From Actinophytocola xanthii (GTDB lineage Bacteria; Actinomycetota; Actinomycetes; Mycobacteriales; Pseudonocardiaceae): a stretch of 64,000 bases of DNA. The stretch covers positions 1-64,000 of the forward strand of contig NZ_MSIE01000040.1 of NCBI RefSeq assembly GCF_001921205.1, written 5' to 3'. The position numbers were made by a program, and so were the translations under genes. How positions within the stretch are numbered: the first letter of the stretch is position 1; the number at the start of each line of letters is the position of its first letter. The notes under the pieces were generated by a model. That model did no database searches. It was not told the origin of the DNA and worked only from the letters and a program-made list of their open reading frames with translations. This document shows, piece after piece, positions 25,869-34,477 of the stretch.

Positions 25869-25887
25869 CTTGTAATATCTTGCAGAC
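25869..25887. promoter_or_regulatory. MalR/LacI operator upstream of its own gene
   Basis: CTTGTAATATCTTGCAGAC shares ATCTTGCAGAC with the amylase upstream region (31107-31117). It lies 22 bases before the LacI-type gene. Streptomyces MalR/Reg1 binds CTTGCAG repeats before amylase and maltose genes, so autoregulation by this protein is likely. Confidence 0.6.
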
Positions 25888-25908
25888 ATCAGGACCGGGA
25901 GGCGCGGG

Positions 25909-26958
25909 ATGGGCGTGGAGTCGGCCGGTGGACCCGCGCGGCTGGCCGACCTCGCCGCCCAGGCCGGGGTCAGCGAGGCCACGGTCAGCCGCGTGCTCAA
26001 CGGCAAGGCCGGCGTCTCCCCCACCACCAGGCAGGCCGTGCTCGCCGCGATGGACCTGCTGGGCTACGAGCGTCCGCCCCGGCTCCGGGAACGCAGCGCC
26101 GGGCTGGTCGGGCTGATCACCCCGGAGCTCGGCAACCCCATCTTCCCGGCGCTCGCGCAGGTCATCGAGCAGGTGCTGACCAGCCGCGGCTACACGCCGG
26201 TGCTCTGCACGCAGACCCCGGGCGGCTCCACCGAGGACCAGCTGACCGACCTGCTGGTGGAGCGCGGCGTGACCGGGATCGTCTTCGTCTCGGGCCTGCA
26301 CGCGGACTCCACCGCGGACATGAACCGCTACGTCAAGCTGGCCGGGCGCGGCGTGCCGTTCGTGATGATCAACGGGTACACCGAGAAGGTGTCCGCGCCG
26401 TTCGTGTCCACCGACGACCGTGCGGCGATGCGGCTGGCCGTCTCGCACCTGGTCGAGCTGGGGCACGAACGGATCGGGCTCGCGATCGGCCCACGCCGGT
26501 TCGTGCCGGTGCTGCGCAAGATCGAGGGCTTCGTGCAGAGCATGCGCACGCTGCTGCCCTGCACCGCCGAGCAGGCCGAGGAACTCGTCGCGCACTCCCT
26601 GTTCACCGTGGAGGGTGGGCAGGCGGCGGCGAACTCCCTGCTGGACAAGGACTGCACCGCGATCGTGTGCGGCAGCGACCTGATGGCCTTCGGTGCCATC
26701 CGGGCCGCCAGGCAGCGCGGGCTTTCCGTACCGCAGGACGTGTCGGTCGTGGGGTTCGACGACTCGCCGCTGATCGTGTTCGCCGACCCGCCGCTGACCA
26801 CGCTGCGCCAACCGGTGGAGGCGATGGGGCAGGCGGCGGTGGGGGCGCTGCTCGAGGAGATCGGCGGCACGCCCGCTCCGCACGCGGAGTTCGTGTTCCT
26901 GCCGGAGCTGGTCGTCCGCGGCTCGACCGGGGCGCGTTCCCGCACGGTCAGTCGATGA
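25909..26958 (+). CDS. malR: LacI family regulator, MalR/Reg1 type
   Basis: 349 residues. The HTH ARLADLAAQAGVSEATVSRVLN (about 10-32) and hinge are followed by a periplasmic-binding-like effector domain (GLVGLITPELGNPIFPALAQ, DVSVVGFDDSPLIVFADPPLT). The sequence closely follows Streptomyces MalR/Reg1 as I remember it, a repressor of maltose and alpha-amylase genes. ATG at 25909 follows GGGAGGCGCGGG. The predicted operators are in its own promoter and before the alpha-amylase gene 5 kb downstream. No maltose ABC transporter lies in the window. Confidence 0.85.
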   Translation: MGVESAGGPARLADLAAQAGVSEATVSRVLNGKAGVSPTTRQAVLAAMDLLGYERPPRLRERSAGLVGLITPELGNPIFPALAQVIEQVLTSRGYTPVLCTQTPGGSTEDQLTDLLVERGVTGIVFVSGLHADSTADMNRYVKLAGRGVPFVMINGYTEKVSAPFVSTDDRAAMRLAVSHLVELGHERIGLAIGPRRFVPVLRKIEGFVQSMRTLLPCTAEQAEELVAHSLFTVEGGQAAANSLLDKDCTAIVCGSDLMAFGAIRAARQRGLSVPQDVSVVGFDDSPLIVFADPPLTTLRQPVEAMGQAAVGALLEEIGGTPAPHAEFVFLPELVVRGSTGARSRTVSR

Positions 26959-27748
26959 CCCAGTGCGTGACCGTGGCGTCGTCGGCGGGTGGCGCGTCGG
27001 GGTGGGTCTCCGCCTGCCGGACACGCCGGAGGACCTCCCGCGGCCCCTCGGCCCGCAGCAGCTCCAGTACGCCGGGCCAGTCGGTCAGCCCGTAGGGCTC
27101 GAGGACGCGGCTGGCGCCGTTGCTCAGCAGCGCGACGCCGTTCAGCTCGCTCAGTGCCACGCTGCCGGTCACCGCTTCCCCCGCCACCCGCGGGTCGTCC
27201 TTGGCGATCCAGTAACCGCCCGGCCGGTTCCGCCGCGCGCGCAGCGCCGCGACGCAGGAGGCCCACAGGCGGTCGAACTCCGGTGTTCCCTCGGGGATCC
27301 CGGAAAGCGGCGCCGTGCAGGCGCGGACGGCGGCCAGCTCGCGCTCGTCGGTGAGCACGCGCGGTCCGTCGTGGACCTGGTCGAGGACGAGGAAGGAGTC
27401 GCCGAGCAGAAGGTGGTCCAGACGCCCCCGGTAAGCACGGACGACGGCCACGATCGCCTGCGGGCTGTTGACGTCGCTGATGTCGCAGGTGTCGCGGTGG
27501 TCCTCGGCGATCTCCTCGATCGCGGCGGCGAGGATCTCCGCGACGTCGCGCCCGTCGCCTCGGGAGAGCATGCCGAGCAACGCGCCACCGAGCCGGTGGG
27601 TGTACCAGGCGACGCCGTGGGAGCAGATCGACTCGCTCCCCGGTATTCCGGCGCCGTCCAACAGCACGACGGCGCCGGGTACCGCTCCGGCGAAGTCCTC
27701 GTTGGACCGGCCGGTGCCGGCGGCGCTGGTGGCCATGCTCACCCGCAT
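26948..27748 (-). CDS. PP2C-like protein phosphatase domain protein
   Basis: 266 residues. The order of motifs fits the PP2C/PPM metallophosphatases: SNEDFAG near 15, VVLLDGAGIPG (DGxG) near 30, LLLGDSFLVLD (GDS) near 115, and a C-terminal DDATVTHW (DDxT). The metal ligands are therefore present. It may act on phospho-Ser/Thr proteins in the cytoplasm, but the family also holds stand-alone members with other roles. ATG at 27748 is preceded by GGAGGA. It overlaps the LacI gene by 11 bases tail to tail and lies 27 bases after the oxidoreductase gene, probably in its operon. Confidence 0.75.
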   Translation of the reverse strand: MRVSMATSAAGTGRSNEDFAGAVPGAVVLLDGAGIPGSESICSHGVAWYTHRLGGALLGMLSRGDGRDVAEILAAAIEEIAEDHRDTCDISDVNSPQAIVAVVRAYRGRLDHLLLGDSFLVLDQVHDGPRVLTDERELAAVRACTAPLSGIPEGTPEFDRLWASCVAALRARRNRPGGYWIAKDDPRVAGEAVTGSVALSELNGVALLSNGASRVLEPYGLTDWPGVLELLRAEGPREVLRRVRQAETHPDAPPADDATVTHWVID

Positions 27749-27774
27749 GGGCTGGTCCTCCTGTCTCGCCGCCG

Positions 27775-28692
27775 TCAGGGCTCGAGGACGTACCGTCCAC
27801 GCACCCCGCCGCCAGCCATGGCGCGGTGGACCTTCGCGACCCGGTCGAGCGGCACGACCGCGTGCACCCGGGCCGGCAGCTCGCCCGACGCGGTGCGGGC
27901 GAGCAGCTCGGCCAGCCGGGTGCCGTCGGGGTGCACCGACACCGTACGCACGGTGATGCCGCGTTCGGGGGCAACCACGGCACCGGGCTGGACACCGGCG
28001 AAGACCCCGCCGTCGCCGACCAGGGCGAGGCCGCGCTCCTGCAGCGCGGCGGCGTCGGCGACCGCGTCCCAGCCGGACTCGGCCCGCGTGGTGAACGCGG
28101 CGCCGAGGCCGAGGACGAACTCCTCGTCGCCGGCCCTGGCCAGGCCCGTGACCTGCCAGCCGCGCTCGCGGGCGAACGGGACGACGTAGCCGCCGACGGC
28201 ACCCGCCGCCCCGGTGACCAGCAGCCGGTCGCCGCCGGCGGGTGCGTCGCCGAGCAGGTCGACGAGCTGGGCCGCGGTCAGCCCGTTGAGCGGCACCGTG
28301 GACGCCGCGGCCAGGTCCAGCCCGTCGGGGACGACGGCGACGTCGGCTGCCGGCACGACGAGCTGCTCGGCATAGGCACCCAGGGCGCGGTCGACACCGG
28401 CTGCGATGCCGGCGACCGGGACGCCGAGCGGCAGGTCCACCCCCGGGCCGGTGGCGACGACCGTGCCGGCGAAGTCCCAGCCGAGACCGGTGTGGTCGGG
28501 CTGGTCGACCCAGCCGAACGCGTGGAACTGGCCGCGCACGACCCCGAGGTCGACGGGGTTGACGGCGGCCGCGGCGACCGCGACGCGGACCTCGCCCGGC
28601 CCGGGCTCGACGACCGGCACGTCGATGATCTCGATCGAGTCGGGCCCGTCCGGGACGCGGACGACGGCGGCGCGGAAGGTGGCGGTGGTCAT
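27775..28692 (-). CDS. NADP-dependent quinone-oxidoreductase-like MDR enzyme
   Basis: 305 residues, zinc-free medium-chain dehydrogenase/reductase. The N-terminal GroES-like domain contains AAAVNPVDLGVVRGQF and DFAGTVVATGPGV; the Rossmann motif is LLVTGAAGAVGGYVVPFA. It would reduce quinones or enals with NADPH. ATG at 28692. It is divergent from an HxlR regulator with an inverted repeat between them, a common arrangement for electrophile-sensing HxlR/oxidoreductase pairs. Confidence 0.85.
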   Translation of the reverse strand: MTTATFRAAVVRVPDGPDSIEIIDVPVVEPGPGEVRVAVAAAAVNPVDLGVVRGQFHAFGWVDQPDHTGLGWDFAGTVVATGPGVDLPLGVPVAGIAAGVDRALGAYAEQLVVPAADVAVVPDGLDLAAASTVPLNGLTAAQLVDLLGDAPAGGDRLLVTGAAGAVGGYVVPFARERGWQVTGLARAGDEEFVLGLGAAFTTRAESGWDAVADAAALQERGLALVGDGGVFAGVQPGAVVAPERGITVRTVSVHPDGTRLAELLARTASGELPARVHAVVPLDRVAKVHRAMAGGGVRGRYVLEP

Positions 28693-28746
28693 GGGTGGCT
28701 CCTCCGGTCGGTGTTGACCACACCACCATCGAGGTGAAACTCTCTA

Positions 28747-28765
28747 TCAGGAAGTAGGCACCTGA
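28747..28765. promoter_or_regulatory. HxlR-type operator in the divergent promoter region
   Basis: TCAGG and CCTGA arms with a 9-base spacer lie midway between the oxidoreductase (start 28692, minus) and the HxlR gene (start 28803, plus). The surrounding bases are A/T-rich compared with the genes. One site could control both directions. Confidence 0.45.
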
Positions 28766-28802
28766 AAGTGCGTAGCTAACCCCTGGGTAGGGAGGACCGG
28801 TC

Positions 28803-29249
28803 ATGCCGACGATGACGGCGGCCCAGAGGCGGGCCGAGGCGAAGGGCGAGTACGACGCGTTCATCGCCGAGTGCCCCAGCCGCCAGCTGCTCGACCGGAT
28901 CTCCGACAAGTGGGTGGCGCTCGTCCTGGCCGCGCTCGGCAGCGACGGCGCGCGCCCCGGGGCCGACGGGCCCGCCCGGCCGCGGTCGATGCGCTACTCC
29001 GAGCTGTCCCGCCGGCTCGCCGGGGTGAGCCAGAAGATGCTCACCCAGACCCTGCGCGCGCTGGAACGCGACGGCCTGCTCACCCGCACCGCCACGGCCA
29101 CGGTCCCGGTCACGGTCACCTACGAGCTGACCGACCTCGGCCTCTCCCTCCACCACGTGATCCGCGGCATCAAGGCGTGGGCCGAGGCGCACATGGACGA
29201 GGTGCTCGCCCACCGCGAGGACTACGACGCCCGCACCGCCACCGCGTGA
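28803..29249 (+). CDS. HxlR family transcriptional regulator
   Basis: 148 residues. The winged-helix HxlR core is visible: ECPSRQLLDRISDKWVALVLAAL (first helices, with Cys at residue 23), SELSRRLAGVSQKMLTQTLRALERDGLL (recognition region) and VTYELTDLGLSLHHVI (wing). An inserted Pro/Gly-rich stretch (GSDGARPGADGPARP) lengthens the usual loop. Family members often sense aldehydes or quinones through a Cys. The start lies behind GGAGGACC. Confidence 0.88.
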   Translation: MPTMTAAQRRAEAKGEYDAFIAECPSRQLLDRISDKWVALVLAALGSDGARPGADGPARPRSMRYSELSRRLAGVSQKMLTQTLRALERDGLLTRTATATVPVTVTYELTDLGLSLHHVIRGIKAWAEAHMDEVLAHREDYDARTATA

Positions 29250-29299
29250 AGGCCGGGTGGCCCCCGCCGCCGCACCCACAGGCGAGGGCCACCCGGGGT

Positions 29300-31060
29300 C
29301 TACCGGCGGAACGTGCCGCCGTCGACGGTGTGCCCGCCCTGGGCCGGGGTGCGGGTGGTGCGGTTGGCTCCGGTCTCCCAGATCACCGGCTGGCCGTCCT
29401 GGCGGATGACGAACTTGTACTCGATGTCGGTGCTCGCGGGCAGGCTCGCGGCGCCGTTCCAGCGCGGGTACGTCGACTGGTCGGTGGTCAGCGGGACGGC
29501 GCGGGCCGGGTCCCAGCTGCCGAGCTCGGGCACGCTGCCCACCACGTACACGTTCTGCCCGAGGGTCGTGGTGGCCTGGACGGTGAACCGCGCGGCGACC
29601 TGGCCCGGGTTCTGCTGGCCGGAACCGGTGTGGAAGGCGACGGCGCTCTTCGCCGGCACGGTGACCGTCGCCCGCCCGCCGGTGACGGTCACCCGGCTCG
29701 CGCAGCTCGTGGTCACGACGCAGTAGGAGCCGTCCGGCAGGCCGGTCGTGTACTGCGCTGTGTGGGTGCCGCCGGTGTTGTTGATGACCACGAAGCCCAC
29801 CGCGCCCCGGCCGAAGCCGATCACGTTGGCCGCCGGGGACTGCCAGTTCGCCACGTTCGCGGAGCCGACCGCGTTGTGCCAGCCGACCATGCCGGCGACC
29901 GCCTGGTCGCGGTTGAGGCAGTACCAGCCGCTGCCACAGGTGGTGTCGGTGACGAAGCCGCCCGAGTTCGGTGGCGCGCCCTCGGGGTTGCTGAACTCGA
30001 ACCCGGCGTAGATCGCGGGGGTGGTGTGCTTCCAGGCCAGCTGGAAGACATTGGCCAGCACCGCCGTCGCGCCGTCGCGGTAGGTCAGGTGCCGGCCGTT
30101 GCGCTCGGTGTCGTGGTTGGTGACGAACGAGACCGAGTTGGCCGCGGGCAGGATCCCCTGGCCGGGCCCGAAGTTCGCCAGGCTCGCGATGTCACCCTGG
30201 AAGGCGCTCTTCATCCGGTCGGCGTAGAAGAAGTCCAGGACGTCGCCGCTGCCGTAGTAGTCGCCGGGCGCCGGCGGCTCGCCAGGGAAGACCTCGTGGA
30301 AGACGTAGGGCCGGGCGCCGGAGGTGGTGTTGTTCAGCTGTCCGACGATGGCGGCCAGCTCGCCGCTCGGCACGTGCTTGGCCGCGTCCACCCGGAACCC
30401 GTCCACGCCCAGAGCCAGCTGGGAGTTCAGGTAGCCCGCGATCTTGGCCCGGACGCCGGCGCTGCTCGTCTTCAGGTCGGGCAGGTCCAGCAGCTCGCAG
30501 TGCTGGACCTCCCACTGGTCCCCCCAGTTGCTGATGTCGCGGTTGCAGACGTCCACGTTGTACTCGCCGCGGTCGTACATCGGCGGGTCGTACTTGTCGC
30601 TGATGACCGTGCCGTCGTAGCCGGTGCCGGTCTGGGCGGCGGTGTGGTTGACGACCGCGTCGGTGTAGACGTCGATGCCGGCCGCATGACAGGCGTTGAC
30701 CATGGCGGCGAACTGCGCCTGCGTACCGAACCGGCTGTTGAGCCGGTAGCTGTAGGGCTGGTACACGTCCCACCACACCCCGCTCGGGTGCCGCAGGGAC
30801 TCGGCGGGCGGCGCGACCCAGACCGCGCCGTAGCCGGCGGGGTCGAGGTGGTTGGTGCATTCGGCGGCCACCGACCGCCAGTTCCAGGCCCACAGGTTGG
30901 CGATCACGTCGCCGTTGGGTACGCCGGTGTCAGCCCGGTGGACACCGGCCGGGGCCGCCGGCGCGGGGGGATCGGCGGTGGCGGCGGGGACGGACAGGAC
31001 GCCGGTCACCAGTGCCGCCGCGGCGGCGGCGACCGTCGAGCGCAGGGAGGGGTGTCGCAT
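29300..31060 (-). CDS. Secreted alpha-amylase (GH13) with CBM20 starch-binding domain
   Basis: 586 residues. The signal peptide (TVAAAAAALVTGVLSVPAATA) is followed by a GH13 barrel. The nucleophile motif GFRVDAAKH, acid/base region YVFHEVFPGE and third-acid region VTNHDTER are all intact. A C-terminal CBM20 follows (ARFTVQATTTLGQNVYVVGSVPELGSW to the end). It hydrolyses starch outside the cell and resembles Streptomyces alpha-amylases. ATG at 31060 has GAGGAGAG upstream; the longer frame is antisense to htpG. MalR-type operators lie just upstream, so maltose-dependent derepression is likely. Confidence 0.95.
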   Translation of the reverse strand: MRHPSLRSTVAAAAAALVTGVLSVPAATADPPAPAAPAGVHRADTGVPNGDVIANLWAWNWRSVAAECTNHLDPAGYGAVWVAPPAESLRHPSGVWWDVYQPYSYRLNSRFGTQAQFAAMVNACHAAGIDVYTDAVVNHTAAQTGTGYDGTVISDKYDPPMYDRGEYNVDVCNRDISNWGDQWEVQHCELLDLPDLKTSSAGVRAKIAGYLNSQLALGVDGFRVDAAKHVPSGELAAIVGQLNNTTSGARPYVFHEVFPGEPPAPGDYYGSGDVLDFFYADRMKSAFQGDIASLANFGPGQGILPAANSVSFVTNHDTERNGRHLTYRDGATAVLANVFQLAWKHTTPAIYAGFEFSNPEGAPPNSGGFVTDTTCGSGWYCLNRDQAVAGMVGWHNAVGSANVANWQSPAANVIGFGRGAVGFVVINNTGGTHTAQYTTGLPDGSYCVVTTSCASRVTVTGGRATVTVPAKSAVAFHTGSGQQNPGQVAARFTVQATTTLGQNVYVVGSVPELGSWDPARAVPLTTDQSTYPRWNGAASLPASTDIEYKFVIRQDGQPVIWETGANRTTRTPAQGGHTVDGGTFRR

Positions 31061-31084
31061 ACCGTTCTCTCCTCGTCGAGAGCG

Positions 31085-31114
31085 TCTTGCGCAAGATACT
31101 GCAACATCTTGCAG
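31085..31114. promoter_or_regulatory. Double MalR-type operator of the alpha-amylase gene
   Basis: TCTTGCGCAAGA (31085-31096) is palindromic, and CTGCAACATCTTGCAG (31099-31114) is a second palindrome. Both contain the CTTGC half-site, and the second matches the site before the LacI-type gene (ATCTTGCAGAC). They lie 25-54 bases upstream of the amylase start codon. Confidence 0.65.
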
Positions 31115-31189
31115 ACTAACGCCAGATGGAATCCCCTGTAAACGGCTGGCTACCATCACGGAGAGTTCGCGACACCAGAAGGAAATGCC

Positions 31190-33040
31190 GTGACCGAGAC
31201 CCTCGAGTTCCAGTCCGAGGCGCGCCAGCTCCTCCAGCTGATGATCCACTCGATCTACTCGAACAAGGACGTGTTCCTCCGGGAACTGATCTCCAACGCC
31301 TCCGACGCGCTGGACAAGCTGCGCCTGGAGACCTACCGCGACAAGGACCTCCAGGCCGACACCGCGGACCTGCACGTCGAGATCGAGACCGACCAGGAGA
31401 ACCGCACCCTCACCGTGCGGGACAACGGCATCGGGATGACCCGCGACGAGGTGGTCAGCCTGATCGGCACGATCGCGAAGTCGGGCACCGCCGAGCTGCT
31501 GCGGAAGCTGCGGGAGACCCAGGACGCGGCCGTCTCCGCCGACCTGATCGGGCAGTTCGGCGTCGGCTTCTACTCGAGCTTCATGGTCGCCGACCGGGTG
31601 GTGCTCACGACCCGGCGGGCCGGAGCCGAGGAGGGCGTGCGCTGGGAGTCCGACGGCGAGGGCACCTACACCATCGAACCGGCCGCCGACCTCCCGCAGG
31701 GAACCGCGGTGACCCTGCACCTCAAGCCGGAGGACGCCGAGGACAACCTGCACGACTACTCCTCCCCGGCCAAGGTCCGGGAGATCGTGAAGCGGTACTC
31801 CGACTTCATCACCTGGCCGATCAGGATGGCCGGCGAGGAGTCCACGGAGACCGTCAACTCGATGAAGGCGCTCTGGGCGCGCCCGGCCGCCGAGGTCACC
31901 GAGGACGAGCTGACCGAGTTCTACCGCCACGTCTCCCACGACTGGAGCCCGCCGCTGGAGACGGTCCGGCTGCAGGCGGAGGGCACCTTCGAGTACCAGG
32001 CGCTGCTGTTCATCCCGTCCCGCGCGCCGTTCGACCTGTTCGTGCGGGAGGCCAAGCGGGGCGTGCAGCTCTACGTGCGCCGGGTCTTCATCATGGACGA
32101 CTGCGAGGCGCTGGTGCCGGAGTACCTGCGCTTCGTGAAGGGCGTGGTCGACGCGCAGGACCTGTCGCTGAACGTGTCCCGGGAGATCCTCCAGCAGGAC
32201 CGGCAGATCGAGCTGATCCGGCGACGCCTGGTGAAGAAGGTCCTCTCCACGGTGAAGTCGCTCGAGCAGGAGAAGTACCGGACGTTCTGGACCGAGTTCG
32301 GCAAGGTCGTCAAGGAGGGCCTGGTCTCCGACGTCTCGAACCGGGACGCGATTCTGGACATCTGCTCGTTCGACTCGACCCACGACACCGAGAAGCCCAC
32401 GACGCTGCGCGAGTACGTCGAGCGGATGAAGGACGGCCAGGAGCACATCTACTACCTGACCGGCGAGTCCCGCTCGAGCATCGAGAACTCCCCGCACATG
32501 GAGGCGTTCCAGGCCAAGGGCTACGAGGTGCTCGTGCTCACCGACCCCATCGACGAGATGTGGGTGGAGTCGGTCACCGGCTTCGAGGGCAAGCAGTTCC
32601 AGTCGGTCGCCAAGGGACAGGTCGACCTGGACGAGAAGGCCGACGACGCGGAGCGGAAGGAGGAGTTCGCACCGCTGCTCACCTGGATGGCCTCCGCCCT
32701 CGCCGAGACGGTCAAGGAGGTGCGCCTGTCGTCCAGGCTGACGACCTCCCCCGCCTGCATCGTCGGCGACGAGCACGACATGACCCCCACCCTGGAGAAG
32801 ATGTACCGGGCGATGGGGCAGGAGCTGCCGAAGGTCAAGCGCATCCTCGAGCTGAACCCCGACCACCAGCTGGTCGGCGCCCTGCGGGCGGCGCACGCGG
32901 AGCGCGGCGACGACGACGCTCGGCTCCGGGAGAGCGCCCAGCTCGTGTACGACATGGCGCTGCTGGCCGAGGGCGGGGAGCTCGCCGACCCGTCGCGGTT
33001 CGTGAAGGTGCTCGCGACCCGGCTCGAACAGGCCCTCTGA
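31190..33040 (+). CDS. htpG: HSP90-family chaperone HtpG
   Basis: 616 residues, full length. The N-terminal GHKL ATPase has FLRELISNASDALDKLR, the DNGIGMT motif and GQFGVGFYSSFMVAD. The middle domain includes SLNVSREILQQDRQI and a KPTTLREYVERM stretch; the C-terminal dimerisation domain ends in LATRLEQAL. It is a cytoplasmic ATP-dependent chaperone. GTG at 31190 is preceded by GAAGGAAA. A perfect 13-bp hairpin terminator follows. Confidence 0.95.
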   Translation: MTETLEFQSEARQLLQLMIHSIYSNKDVFLRELISNASDALDKLRLETYRDKDLQADTADLHVEIETDQENRTLTVRDNGIGMTRDEVVSLIGTIAKSGTAELLRKLRETQDAAVSADLIGQFGVGFYSSFMVADRVVLTTRRAGAEEGVRWESDGEGTYTIEPAADLPQGTAVTLHLKPEDAEDNLHDYSSPAKVREIVKRYSDFITWPIRMAGEESTETVNSMKALWARPAAEVTEDELTEFYRHVSHDWSPPLETVRLQAEGTFEYQALLFIPSRAPFDLFVREAKRGVQLYVRRVFIMDDCEALVPEYLRFVKGVVDAQDLSLNVSREILQQDRQIELIRRRLVKKVLSTVKSLEQEKYRTFWTEFGKVVKEGLVSDVSNRDAILDICSFDSTHDTEKPTTLREYVERMKDGQEHIYYLTGESRSSIENSPHMEAFQAKGYEVLVLTDPIDEMWVESVTGFEGKQFQSVAKGQVDLDEKADDAERKEEFAPLLTWMASALAETVKEVRLSSRLTTSPACIVGDEHDMTPTLEKMYRAMGQELPKVKRILELNPDHQLVGALRAAHAERGDDDARLRESAQLVYDMALLAEGGELADPSRFVKVLATRLEQAL

Positions 33041-33048
33041 TCCCCCTC

Positions 33049-33082
33049 CGAGCCGCCGGCGCCGACGTGCGCCGGCGGCTCG
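33049..33082 (+). terminator. Terminator of htpG
   Basis: CGAGCCGCCGGCG and CGCCGGCGGCTCG form a perfect 13-bp stem with an 8-base loop, 9 bases after the htpG stop. Confidence 0.8.
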
Positions 33083-33156
33083 CGTGTTCTCGCCCCGGCT
33101 CTCGAATGCGGCTCGAACGCGGGTCGCCTGGCTCTCGCGGCGCTGACGTCCGCCTC

Positions 33157-33175
33157 GAAACGTCGACTACGTTTC
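33157..33175. promoter_or_regulatory. Palindromic operator candidate before the Rieske operon
   Basis: GAAACGT-CGACT-ACGTTTC is a perfect 7-bp inverted repeat with a 5-base centre. It ends 39 bases before the start codon of the first gene of the biosynthetic cluster, where a repressor site would overlap the promoter. No cluster-encoded regulator is present, so the binding protein would be encoded elsewhere. Confidence 0.5.
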
Positions 33176-33214
33176 CGTGACGGGCAGGTATTCCGCCAGC
33201 CGACTGGAGCTGTG

Positions 33215-34477
33215 ATGCGATTAGGCGAGAGCACCACGAACGGACATCATGCCGGGCCGCTGGGACATACCTGGCCGAGTGCGGACACCTCCCGAATACC
33301 GCACTGGGTGTACACGGACGAACGCGTTTTCGAGCTCGAGCAGAAGAAGATATTCGGCGGTCCGTTCTGGAACTACGTCGCGCTGTCGACGGAGCTCCCC
33401 GAGCGGGGTGACTTCGTCCGCTCCTGGGTGGGCAACCAGCCGGTCGTCGTGGCCAGGACGAAGTCCGGCGGGGTCAGCGTGGTGGCCAACCGCTGCTCGC
33501 ACCGCGGAATGTCCTTCTGCATGGAGGAGCGCGGCAACACGAAGACCTTCGTCTGCCCCTACCACCAGTGGTCGTTCGACCTCGAGGGCCGGCTGACCGG
33601 CGTGTCGTTCAAGCGCGGCGTGCGCGGCAACGGTGGAATGCCCGAGGATTTCAAACTCAGCGACCACAACCTCACCACATACCGGACCACCGAACGCAAC
33701 GGCGTTATTTTCGCGAGTGCGGCGGAGAATCCGCCGACATTCGAGGAATCGTTCGGCCCGGACATGCTGCACTATTTCGACCGCGTTTTCGACGGACGTG
33801 AGCTGCGCGTCATCGGATACCAGCGGCACCGAATTCCGGCGAACTGGAAACTGGTCTTCGAGAACATCAAGGACCCCTACCACGCGAGCCTGCTGCACGT
33901 GTTCTTGGTGAGCCTGGGGCTGTTCCGGGCCGACCAGCCCTCGCGGGTGGTGATGGACGCCACCGGTCAGCACGCCGCGCTGGTGTCCCGCCGCGGCCAG
34001 CAGGCACCCAACGACGTGACCGCGCAGATCAAGACGTTCGACGAGCGGCTGGTGTTGAACGACTCGACGATGCTGCAGCCGGCCAAGGAGTTCCCGGACG
34101 AGAACACCGTGGTCATGCACACGCTGTGGCCGAACGTCATGGTGCAGCAGCAGACGAACACGCTGGCGATGCGGCACATGGCGCCCCGGTCGGCGGGGGT
34201 GACGGATCTGCTGTGGACCTACTTCGGGTACGCCGACGACGACGAGGAGATGACGCTGCGGCGGCTGCGGCAGGCCAACCTGCAGGGGCCGGCCGGCCTG
34301 ATCGGCGTCGACGACTGGGAGGTGCTCGCCTACCACCAGCAGGGGCTGGCCAGCGCACCCGAGGAGACCGGGGTGGTGGAGATGGGCGGCCGCGGCGTCG
34401 GCAACGAGGAGCACATGGTCACCGAGGCCGCCGTGCGGGCGTTCTACGTGCACTACCGGGAGGTGATGGGCTGGTGA
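33215..34477 (+). CDS. Rieske non-haem iron oxygenase, alpha subunit
   Basis: 420 residues. The Rieske [2Fe-2S] ligands are CSHRGMSFC...VCPYHQW (C-x-H and C-x2-H, near residues 92-121). The mononuclear iron ligands are in ENIKDPYHASLLH (Asp, His, His). Family members hydroxylate aromatic or alicyclic rings with electrons from a ferredoxin/reductase pair, which is not in the window. ATG at 33215 is chosen because GGAG lies 5 bases before it. The beta subunit gene overlaps its stop. Several codons in the first 200 are more A/T-rich than in neighbouring genes. It heads the plus-strand arm of the putative meroterpenoid cluster. Confidence 0.92.
   Translation: MRLGESTTNGHHAGPLGHTWPSADTSRIPHWVYTDERVFELEQKKIFGGPFWNYVALSTELPERGDFVRSWVGNQPVVVARTKSGGVSVVANRCSHRGMSFCMEERGNTKTFVCPYHQWSFDLEGRLTGVSFKRGVRGNGGMPEDFKLSDHNLTTYRTTERNGVIFASAAENPPTFEESFGPDMLHYFDRVFDGRELRVIGYQRHRIPANWKLVFENIKDPYHASLLHVFLVSLGLFRADQPSRVVMDATGQHAALVSRRGQQAPNDVTAQIKTFDERLVLNDSTMLQPAKEFPDENTVVMHTLWPNVMVQQQTNTLAMRHMAPRSAGVTDLLWTYFGYADDDEEMTLRRLRQANLQGPAGLIGVDDWEVLAYHQQGLASAPEETGVVEMGGRGVGNEEHMVTEAAVRAFYVHYREVMGW

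Noticed and set aside
28871-31141. Plus-strand open frame of 756 codons opposite the amylase
   Set aside because: Antisense to amylase, no recognisable domain.
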